Made by a program: the position numbers and the translations under genes. DNA of 64,000 nucleotides from Fibrella aestuarina BUZ 2 (GTDB lineage Bacteria; Bacteroidota; Bacteroidia; Cytophagales; Spirosomataceae): positions 5,424,555 through 5,488,554 of the forward strand of contig NC_020054.1 of the NCBI RefSeq assembly GCF_000331105.1, in the 5' to 3' direction. Position 1 is the stretch's first letter, and each line of letters begins with the position of its first letter. Below, one piece after another: positions 1 through 8,500 of the stretch. Under the pieces are notes generated by a model. It saw nothing but the letters and a program-made list of their open reading frames with translations, ran no database searches and was not told where the DNA came from.

Positions 1-107
1 TGAATAACGTACGATGGATAATGTAGGATGAACAGTGACTAGGTGTCCCGACGGAGCGCAGTTTGCATTGTCTATTGTCCATTATCCATTGTACATCATC
101 CATTAGT
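1..107. repeat. Heptad-periodic dyad element at the 3' end of the FAH-family gene
   Basis: The right part (66-107) reads as consecutive 7-nt words beginning CAT or TAT (CATTGTC, TATTGTC, CATTATC, CATTGTA, CATCATC, CATTAGT). The left part (7-41) reads as 7-nt words mostly beginning ATG (ATGGATA, ATGTAGG, ATGAACA). The two halves are imperfectly complementary, with about 24 nt between them. The stop codon of the minus-strand hydrolase (103-105) lies inside the last heptad. Related elements occur at 12204-12291 and 20919-20994. There is no T-tract, so it is not a classical terminator. The element may begin before the window. Confidence 0.6.
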
Positions 108-957
108 TATAGGCCACTGCTGTTTGCTGTTGATGACCCAGGCCTTCGATACCAAGCGTAACCACGTCGCCGGGCACCAGATACCGTGGGGGTTTCAGGC
201 CGAGCCCAACGCCGGAGGGTGTTCCCGTCGAGATAACGTCGCCGGGGAGCAGCGTCATAAACTGACTGATGTAGCTCACTAGCGTGGGTACGTCGAAAAT
301 CATGTCGTCGGTGTTGGAATCCTGCAACCGCTCGTTGTTCAGGCTGAGCCAGAGGTTCAGGCTATTGGGGTTGGGTACGTCGTCTTTCGTCACTAGATAG
401 GGCCCCAGCGGCGCAAAAGTGTCGCAGCCTTTGCCTTTGTCCCATTGCCCACCGCGTTCCAGTTGAAAGGCCCGTTCGCTGTAGTCGTTGATAACGGCGT
501 AACCGGCAACGTAGTCCAGCGCATCGTCGAGTTCAACATAACTCGCCCGCTTGCCAATGACAACGGCCAGTTCAACCTCCCAATCGGTCTTGACCGAATG
601 CTTCGGAATCACTACGTCGTCGTTGGGTCCGCAAAGCGACGTGGTCGATTTGAAGAACAGAATGGGTTCTGTGGGTGGCGTGGCGCCCGTTTCGGCCGCG
701 TGCTTGGCGTAGTTCAGCCCAACGCAGACAATCTTCGAGGGGCGTTTTACGCACGGCCCGTAGCGCACCTCGTCGGGTACGTTGGGGCACTGATCGGCGT
801 GGCTTTCCAGCCAGTGGGCCAGCCGGGCGGGGCCATCAGTGGCAAAGAACGTCTCATCATAATCGCCACCAAAGTGCGTCACATTCAGGCGGCGCCCATC
901 GGGCAATTCAACGGCGGGATGTTCGTGGCCATCGGGGCCAAAACGAAATAGCTTCAT
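103..957 (-). CDS. Fumarylacetoacetate hydrolase (FAH) family protein
   Basis: This 284-residue protein has a short N-terminal domain and a C-terminal FAH fold. The acidic metal-binding pattern is visible around DWEVELAVVIG and in the glycine-rich end (STGTPSGVG). The size and the start MKLFRFGPDG fit the subgroup annotated as ureidoglycolate lyase or 2,4-diketo-3-deoxy-L-fuconate hydrolase, which cleave C-C bonds of diketo acids in the cytoplasm. The SDR dehydrogenase and UxaA-family dehydratase on the same strand at 11.4-14 kb support a sugar-acid (possibly L-fuconate) role rather than tyrosine breakdown. The exact substrate is inference. The stop codon lies inside a heptad repeat element. 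Confidence 0.85.
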   Translation of the reverse strand: MKLFRFGPDGHEHPAVELPDGRRLNVTHFGGDYDETFFATDGPARLAHWLESHADQCPNVPDEVRYGPCVKRPSKIVCVGLNYAKHAAETGATPPTEPILFFKSTTSLCGPNDDVVIPKHSVKTDWEVELAVVIGKRASYVELDDALDYVAGYAVINDYSERAFQLERGGQWDKGKGCDTFAPLGPYLVTKDDVPNPNSLNLWLSLNNERLQDSNTDDMIFDVPTLVSYISQFMTLLPGDVISTGTPSGVGLGLKPPRYLVPGDVVTLGIEGLGHQQQTAVAYN

Positions 958-1109
958 GAGGTTGCTTTACGAAGTATGCGTGACGCAAGCAGGGCGCACG
1001 CCAGATTCCTTTAAGAAAGGACTGGAAGGCTACTCTTTACCAACCTTATGGTTAAAAACACGTTGGATCAGGTCTGGCAAAGGCGCTATTCCGTTCGCCC
1101 ACAGCGAAG

Positions 1110-4100
1110 TTAGTTTACCCGCCAGTCGACCCAGGCAGCGTCGTCTTCACCGTTGCTAACCCCATTTCCCGGTACGCTGTCGGCATCGGGCGGGCTGTTT
1201 GGGCCGGGGCTTCCCACCGACCATACCTGCACCGCATTGCGAAACCAACCCGCTGCATTGGGCGTGATGGTAGCCGTCAGCACGGCCGATCCATCAATCG
1301 CCAGACTGCCGATCGTGGCCTGAATAACCGTGTATTGGGCAGTCGATGCGATTGCTGTAAACACGGATGAGGCGGCCAGGCTTGCGCCCCACAGCGTGTC
1401 GCGCACAACGACCTGCGCGGCCGACAGGCTACCCGCGTTGGTCACGACGACCGACAACTCAACTGGCTGCCCAACGGCGACGGCGCGGGTCGACAAGGCC
1501 AGTTTAAGGCTCAGGTCGACCCGGTTAGCCACAGGCCTCGGCTGGTTGGGAAAGACGGGCGGCAACAGCGTTTGGTTGGGGTTGGGCGATTCCGACACAC
1601 TCCCACCGGCGTCGGTGGTGCGGAGTTCGGCGATGGTCATATCATCTTCGCCATCACCTGTGCCCGAACCAGGCTGACTGTCTTCATCGAACGCGTCGGA
1701 GCTGCTCACCTGCGCCGCCAGCCGGTAGGTTCCGGGTGCCGTTGGCAGCACCGTCAGAGGGAGCGTCTCGGAGGTGCCTGCCAGCACAGCCGCGACTGTC
1801 CCTGACAACACCCCGCTTGCCTGCGGAGTCAGGGACGGACTACTTACAAAAGCCAGCCCGGCAGGTAGCCAACTGCTGATAGTTACATTCGTCGCGTCGT
1901 CGGGCCCGTCGTTGGCTATAGTCAATTGGGCCGGCACAGGCTCGTTGGCCTTGATGGCGCGTTGATCAAACACCAGTTGAAGCGAGAGATCAGCGCTAGG
2001 CGCTAACGAACCAACCACGTCAAACTCCCGCTCCACCGTAAAGGCGGGCCGGTACAGGTCGCTCCCGTGCTGCGCCACCCGCAACCGTACCCGGCCCGCG
2101 GTGCCCATGAGCCGGATCGCGCTGCCCTCCATAAAAGCCGGGCCACTCAGCACGTACAGCGAGACGGGCAACCCCGACGTACTCCAGACCAAAGGCCGAA
2201 ACGGGGCGCTGGTTTTCGCGCGTTTGCGGGGCGCAGGAAATTCGATCGTCTGCTGGCTGCCGGCACAATCCGGGTAGATGTCTTTGTTGACGGTGACCGC
2301 CAGCCCACTGGGGTCGGTCACCGTCAGCACAACCCGGTACCAGTACGTTTCCAGCGAGCTGCAATTGCCAAGCGGCGTGAGGGTCACCGTGGGTGATGCC
2401 GTCGTGAACGTCCCCCCTTCGTGGGCGTGGTCGTTGTGCATGCTCAACAGTTTCCACTGGTACGTCAGGTCGGTTGTCGCCGACTCAGCATCGGTTACTA
2501 CAGCCGACAGCGCTACGAGCGTGGGCGACGTGGCGCTGACGACCGACAGGCCATCGAGGCTCGTCGATACAACGGCGGGCGGTGTATTATTGACCGAAAT
2601 AAGCTGCGTGGCCTGTCCCGTAGCGCCGCCCCCATCGGTCACCGTCAGCGTGGCGGTGTAGCTGCGCGATCCGGTAGCCGTATAGACATGCACCGGCTGG
2701 GCCTGCGTGACCACGGATGAGCCATCGCCAAAATTCCAGGCGTAGGTCAGAGCGGTACTTTCCAGATCGCTGGACTCTGTTGCCGAAAAGGTCACCGACA
2801 ACGGGCTACTGCCATAGGTTGGGGTAGCGGCAATAACGGCCTTAGGCGTCTGATTCCCCGTGAATTCAATCTTAAACGGATCGAGCAGAAACAGGAAAAA
2901 CGAATACAAGTTGTTGTCGTTGGGGTTGACCATCAAGGAGACCAGCCCATCGAACCCATACCCAAACGGTTCGACGGCCATGGGGTGGTCGTCGGTGTCA
3001 AATTCGGCGTAGGCAATCCAGTTGCGGTTGTAGTCGCCAAAGAAATACTTGTTCTGGTAGGCTTCGGGCAGGGTGCCGCCCGTGCGGGTCCAGCCGCCAC
3101 CGATGATGCAACGTCCGCCCGATGTGACGTTCTGGTAAGGCAAGTGTAGATCGGGTACGGCTTCGGCATGGCCGTGTTCCAGAAAAAACGTTTCGCCGCC
3201 AGTACGCCCATACATCAGGTCGGCTTTCGAGAAGTTCCCCAGCGAATCAGCCGGGTCGGGTAGCCAGTTGTAATAGATGTTCTGCGTGGAATCGTTGGGG
3301 TTTACAATCTGGTTGGGAGGAATGGTGTAGAACTCCGAGCGGCCATCCGTAAAGCTCAGCCCTTCGAAATAAGGCCAGCCAAAGTTCTGCCCGCCATGTT
3401 TCAGAATGTGCAGTTCTTCGAACCGGCTCCAGCCCACATCGGCGATGTAGAGCGAACCGGGGTTGGCATCGGCCGGGTTGGTACTGCCCGTGTTGGGCCG
3501 CAGTGAAGCCCGAAACGGATTGCGCAGGCCCCGCGCGAACACCCGCGACCGCGCCGACCGGGGGTGAGCCACCTCGTAATACGGGTTGGAGGGCACCCCG
3601 TCGCCCGTGGCCGGGTCAATCCGTAACACCTTGCCATTGTGCGAATCGAGGTACTGGCTGCGGTAGGAGCCGATGTTTTCTTTGAACGTGATGATGCCAC
3701 TTTGCAGGCCCTGTTGCCAATAGGCGGACCCATACCCAGGGTTCCCGGCGCCCCCTTTATCGGCCCCGCTCAGGCCAGCCCCATCCCCCGTTGTAACGAG
3801 CAGGGTGCCATCAGCCCCAAAGACCAGAGCGACACCCGAGTGCGACCCGTCGAGTACCGGAATACCCGTTTGGGCCGATTCGCCAACCAGAACCCTACGG
3901 CTATTGGCCTGCACAACCACGTTGTTGGCATTGGTGGCCGTTAGGCTGGCGGGCGTGACGGTATAGCGCGTGATGCGGACAATGGTGGCCCCGCTCGCCG
4001 ACTGGTTGGGGTCGTACCCCGGTGTGCCCGCGTAGAGCAGGTGGTACCGATCCACCACGTACCCAAGGTAGAGGTGCCCATTCTGCGAAAAATTGGGATC

Positions 4101-4400
4101 AAGCGTGAGACACAGCAACCCCAGATCCGACTCGGTGGCGACTTCCTCACGAATATCGATTAGGGGGTTGGTCGCCACCGCCCCGTTCATGCTGACCCAC
4201 ACGCGCCCGTTTTTCTCACAGGTGTACATTCGGTTCTGCGGATCGAAATCCATGTCGACGCTTCGGCCGGGTATGCGCGCGCTGACCTGAGTAATGGAGA
4301 AACCGGGGGGACCTTGTTGGGCTGACGCAGGTATGGCCTGCGACAATAGCCAGGTCAGGAGCAGGCGAAAAGCCGCTGGTGAAATTAATCGAGAAGACAT
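1110..4400 (-). CDS. Secreted glucose/sorbosone dehydrogenase-like protein with PKD and DUF11 domains
   Basis: The 1096-residue protein starts with a signal peptide ending near ASAQQ (about residue 28). Residues ~30-520 form a six-bladed propeller of the glucose/sorbosone dehydrogenase family, with HSGVALVFGADG and TTGDG typical of PQQ-dependent aldose dehydrogenases. A PKD domain follows (~545-630, with YAWNFGDGS), then a second Ig/PKD-like segment (~635-740). Two DUF11-type domains sit near the C-terminus (~840-950 and ~980-1090). It probably oxidises sugars or a polymer end at the cell surface, and the accessory domains would space or anchor it. I saw no clear T9SS sorting domain at the C-terminus, which ends in a DUF11-like segment. 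It is transcribed away from the tail-collar gene. Confidence 0.85.
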   Translation of the reverse strand: MSSRLISPAAFRLLLTWLLSQAIPASAQQGPPGFSITQVSARIPGRSVDMDFDPQNRMYTCEKNGRVWVSMNGAVATNPLIDIREEVATESDLGLLCLTLDPNFSQNGHLYLGYVVDRYHLLYAGTPGYDPNQSASGATIVRITRYTVTPASLTATNANNVVVQANSRRVLVGESAQTGIPVLDGSHSGVALVFGADGTLLVTTGDGAGLSGADKGGAGNPGYGSAYWQQGLQSGIITFKENIGSYRSQYLDSHNGKVLRIDPATGDGVPSNPYYEVAHPRSARSRVFARGLRNPFRASLRPNTGSTNPADANPGSLYIADVGWSRFEELHILKHGGQNFGWPYFEGLSFTDGRSEFYTIPPNQIVNPNDSTQNIYYNWLPDPADSLGNFSKADLMYGRTGGETFFLEHGHAEAVPDLHLPYQNVTSGGRCIIGGGWTRTGGTLPEAYQNKYFFGDYNRNWIAYAEFDTDDHPMAVEPFGYGFDGLVSLMVNPNDNNLYSFFLFLLDPFKIEFTGNQTPKAVIAATPTYGSSPLSVTFSATESSDLESTALTYAWNFGDGSSVVTQAQPVHVYTATGSRSYTATLTVTDGGGATGQATQLISVNNTPPAVVSTSLDGLSVVSATSPTLVALSAVVTDAESATTDLTYQWKLLSMHNDHAHEGGTFTTASPTVTLTPLGNCSSLETYWYRVVLTVTDPSGLAVTVNKDIYPDCAGSQQTIEFPAPRKRAKTSAPFRPLVWSTSGLPVSLYVLSGPAFMEGSAIRLMGTAGRVRLRVAQHGSDLYRPAFTVEREFDVVGSLAPSADLSLQLVFDQRAIKANEPVPAQLTIANDGPDDATNVTISSWLPAGLAFVSSPSLTPQASGVLSGTVAAVLAGTSETLPLTVLPTAPGTYRLAAQVSSSDAFDEDSQPGSGTGDGEDDMTIAELRTTDAGGSVSESPNPNQTLLPPVFPNQPRPVANRVDLSLKLALSTRAVAVGQPVELSVVVTNAGSLSAAQVVVRDTLWGASLAASSVFTAIASTAQYTVIQATIGSLAIDGSAVLTATITPNAAGWFRNAVQVWSVGSPGPNSPPDADSVPGNGVSNGEDDAAWVDWRVN

Positions 4401-4869
4401 GATGACGGTGGGATCGAGACGGGCTATTGAGTCATCGATTACAACTCATTCATCATGTTTCGTACCAAAACGTAAGTAACGGCCCGTTTACCGCTCAGTA
4501 AACAACCGCACCTTCCAAGCAATATCCAAAAATATCACTGGCTATCAGATACTTACCTCCGCATCCACCTTACAAATACATAAGTAACCATATTTATCAT
4601 ACCGCTTAATAAATGTCGAACGAATTACCCACCATCCAATAACTATCAATTTTCATATGGTAATTACGGGGTAGGATTGTGGACTTTTTCAATACCCAAG
4701 TCGAGTAACCGCCCCTCAGGCAATGGCTGTCCGATTTGCGAATGAATCTGTCCGATTCGGTGTGGTCTGCCGCGTGGGTACGTTTCTTTCTGCAACGTCA
4801 ATAGCTCTGTTCTGCGGGTCGGTTTTGTACCATTTCTACCATCAAAACCTTTTACAAAACGTACAACAC
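4401..4869. other. Intergenic region between divergent genes, no gene seen
   Basis: This 469-bp gap separates the divergently transcribed dehydrogenase-like gene (starting at 4400) and tail-collar gene (starting at 4870). It is clearly richer in A+T than the flanking genes, especially 4490-4680, as expected for two promoters. An open frame runs upstream of 4870 from 4723, but family-like sequence begins only at the ATG at 4870, so I read it as leader. Confidence 0.6.
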
Positions 4870-5397
4870 ATGGAACCATTTATTGGCATGGTTGGCCTTT
4901 TCGGCTTCAATTTCGAACCGCGCGGCTGGGCCTACTGCGGTGGTCAGATTTTATCCATCGCCCAAAACTCGGCGCTGTTTGCACTGCTTGGCACCACCTA
5001 CGGCGGAAACGGCCAGACAACCTTCGCGCTACCCGATCTACGGGGTCGGGTGCCCATCGGACAAGGACAGGGGCCGGGCCTGACCCCGCACACGATTGGT
5101 GAAGTGTCGGGAACAGAGACCGTAACGCTATTGCAGAGCCAGATGCCCGCGCACAACCACCCGATGACCGTATCGGCGACGATCGGTACGCAGAACAATC
5201 CGTCGGAAGCTTTTTTGGCTGTCGCCACAGACCTCAATGAGCAGGCAATAAACGTCTATGGAACGACGCCCAACTCGATAGCCAATCTACAAGCCATTGG
5301 CATAGCGGGCGGCACCCAACCGCACCAGAATATGCAGCCTTATCTGGTGATGAACTACTGCATTGCGCTGGAAGGCATTTTCCCTCCCCGCAACTAA
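4870..5397 (+). CDS. Tail-collar domain protein (MdpB-like)
   Basis: This 175-residue protein has the phage tail collar fold: MVGLFGFNFEPRGWAYCGGQ at the start, the FALPDLRGRVP motif near residue 55, a conserved QMPAHNHP segment near 95, and the usual closing QPYLVMNYCIALEGIFP. The ATG at 4870 is chosen because recognised family sequence begins there. Such single-domain proteins are common in Bacteroidota chromosomes outside prophages, often in tandem arrays. Here there is one copy and no other phage gene nearby. Its role is unknown; a surface or extracellular adhesive function is inference. It lies just upstream of the giant repeat protein on the same strand. Confidence 0.85.
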   Translation: MEPFIGMVGLFGFNFEPRGWAYCGGQILSIAQNSALFALLGTTYGGNGQTTFALPDLRGRVPIGQGQGPGLTPHTIGEVSGTETVTLLQSQMPAHNHPMTVSATIGTQNNPSEAFLAVATDLNEQAINVYGTTPNSIANLQAIGIAGGTQPHQNMQPYLVMNYCIALEGIFPPRN

Positions 5398-5412
5398 GCC
5401 ACGACGAACGCC

Positions 5413-5447
5413 CTGCCCTGCCTACCCCATCGGTAACGGCAGGGCAG
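5413..5447 (+). terminator. Hairpin after the tail-collar gene
   Basis: A perfect 10-bp stem (5413-5422 with 5438-5447, CTGCCCTGCC and its complement) encloses a 15-nt loop, 16 nt after the stop. The T-tract is poor, so termination is plausible but not certain. Confidence 0.45.
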
Positions 5448-5512
5448 TTGGTATAGACGAAAGGCAGAGCGCGTTTCGTCCGCTTGCAACACTCAACTTT
5501 TCCTTAGTATCT

Positions 5513-8500
5513 ATGGCCCATTTCTATACTTCAGATCGCTTTATCAACGTATTCGATCTTAAAGCTATTCTTAATAGATGCCGACTAGCGGTCCTGTTTG
5601 GACTGACGTTGCTGCTCTCGACCGTGGCCAACGGCCAGATCTATTATGTGCAATCGGATGGGGTTGCCAGCGCCCGTAACGACGTCCTGAAACGAATCAA
5701 TCAGGATGGCACGGGCGATACGCAGATCGCTACCAACTTCGCTGATATCCCCAATTACATTGCGATCGACCGGGCCAGTAACACGGCTTTCGTTACGGAA
5801 GCGCGCGCCAGTAACCTGGCAAAAGTTTACAAAATAAACCTAGGCACGGGGACTGTTTCGACAATTGCCAGTACAGCCAGTCCGGGTAGCACCTGCACGG
5901 GGATTGCCGTTGATCCGACAAATCAATATGTTTATTATACCCTCAACGACGGAGTAGCCACCAGCAGCACGGATGAGTTGCGGCGGGTCCATTTTGATGG
6001 TACGGGCGATCAGTTGGTGGCAACGGGCTTCGTTAACGTACCTGGCCAGTTGGCCATCGACGTACCCAACGATCGCCTGTTTGCTATCGATAGCCGCGCC
6101 ACCGCCCCAAAAGTGGTTACGGTCAACTTAACGAATGGCACATCGACCACGCTGTTTACCTCAACCAGCGTGGTAACAGGCATTGCTTACGACGCCACAA
6201 ATACCAAACTGTATTATTCAATTTCTGACGGTGTAGCCGGCACGGCCACCGATGAGCTTCGGCGGGTCAATCCCAACGGGACAGGCGATGAGCTAGTGGC
6301 CACCAACTTTGCCAACCTGCCTGCCGCCTTGTCGATCGATGAACCCAACAATCAGGTTATCGTAGCGGATATACGAGGCACGGCCCCCAAGCTGTTCAAG
6401 GTGAACCGTACGACCAAAGTCGCCACGTTGATCACTAGTCTGTCTAGCTCATTTGCGCTGGTCGGCGTGGCCGTCTATCCATCCTGTGCTGTTCAGGCTA
6501 CGACATTAACGCCCAGCCCCTCGAGCGTGCTCACTTGCTCACAGACCACGCTCACCCTCACGGCCGCGTCTGGTGGTACCAACTACACATTCACCCGCGT
6601 TGGGGGCGGTAGCGGTATCGTCAGCCAGGATGCAACGGGAGGTACAGCCATTGTGAACGCGCCAGGTACGTATTCGGTCGTCGTAACGGGTACGGACGGG
6701 TGTAGCAGCACGGCTACCGCTACCATCACCAGTAATACCACAGCGCCCACGGTAAGCATCAGCCCAACCAGTGGCACACTCACCTGCGCCCAACCCACCC
6801 TGCAACTGACGGCCTCAGGCACGGGTACGTCGTACCGCTGGACGGGTGGTTCAACCAGCAATCCCTTTACGGTAAGCGCCGCTGGGGTCTACTCGGTCAC
6901 GGCTACCGGCACGAACGGTTGTACGGCGGTAAGCAGCAGCGTCACCATCAACCAGAATTTCACCATACCCAGCTTTACGGCCACCAGCGGATCGGCCTGT
7001 ACGGGCAACCCGGTCACGCTGACCGCCAGTGGTTGTCCAGGCGGCACTATCAACTGGCCAGGTGGTATTACGGGCAGTACATTTACCACAACGATCGGGG
7101 GCATCTATACGGCTACCTGTACGATCGGCACCTGCACCACGACGGCCAGCGGCACGGTTACCATCAACCCACTGCCAACGCCATCGCTTTCGGCGAGCGG
7201 GTCAGGTACGTTGACGTGCGCGGTCACCAGCCTGACGCTGACGGCCACGGGCGGCACGAGCTACACCTTTGCCGGACCGGGCGTGGTGAGCCAGAATGCC
7301 GCCGCCGGGACGGCCGTCGTCAACGCCTCGGGTACGTATTCGGTTACCGTAGCCAGTGCTGCGGGTTGCACAAGCACCACCAACGTTACGGTGAGCAGCA
7401 ACACCACGGCCCCCACGCCTTCGATCGCAGCCAGCCCATCCACGACACTGACCTGCGCGCAGACCAGCCTGACGCTCACGGCGCAGGGCGGCAACAGTTA
7501 CGCCTTTGCCGGGCCGGGTGTGGTTTCGCAGTCAGGTAATCAGGCCGTAGTGAATGCTTCAGGTACGTATTCGGTGACAGTCACCAACACAGCGACGGGT
7601 TGCTTCAGCACGACGGCGATTACCATCAGCCAGGCGGCACTGCCCACGGCGAGCCTCTCAGCCAGCCCGTCTACGACGCTCACCTGCGCCGTGACCTCGC
7701 TGACGTTGACGGCCCAGGGTGGCAATAGCTACGCTTTCGCCGGGCCGGGTGTGGTTTCCCAGTCGGGTAATCAGGCGGTAGTCAACGCGTCAGGTACGTA
7801 TTCAGTCACGGTTACTAACACCGCCACAGGCTGCTTTAGTACCACCTCGATTACCATCAGCCAGAACGCGACAGCCCCCACGCCATCAATCGCGGCCAGC
7901 CCTTCAACCACACTGACCTGCGCCCAGACCAGCCTGACGCTGACGGCCCAGGGTGGTACCAGCTATGCCTTCGCCGGACCGGGTGTGGTTTCACAGTCAG
8001 GTAACCAGGCCGTAGTGAATGCTTCAGGTACGTATTCGGTAACGGTCACCAACACGGCTACGGGCTGCTTTAGCACCACCTCGATTACCATCAGCCAGAA
8101 CACCACGCTGCCGACGCCGAGCTTGGCGGTCAGCGGTACACTCACTTGCGCGGTAACGTCGGTGACGCTCACAGCCCAGGGCGGCAACAGTTACGCCTTC
8201 GCCGGACCCGGTGTGGTTTCGCAGTCAGGTAACCAGGCGATTGTGAACGCCTCTGGTACGTATTCAGTCACGGTCACCAACACGGCCACGGGCTGTTTCA
8301 GCACCACCTCGACCACGGTCAGCAGCAATACCACGACGATTACCCCAGTTTTTGTTGCGAGTCCAGGCAATACGCTTACCTGTTCGGTCACGGCGATTAC
8401 GCTGACGGCCACGGTAACCAACAATCTGAACGCCAATACGTACACGTTCACCGGGCCGGGTATTGTGTCGCAAACGCTCAATCAGATCGTTCTGAACGTT

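Noticed and set aside
4870-5397. Prophage remnant
   Set aside because: Only one tail-collar gene is present, without integrase, capsid, terminase or att-like repeats. The family is common as a chromosomal gene in this phylum.
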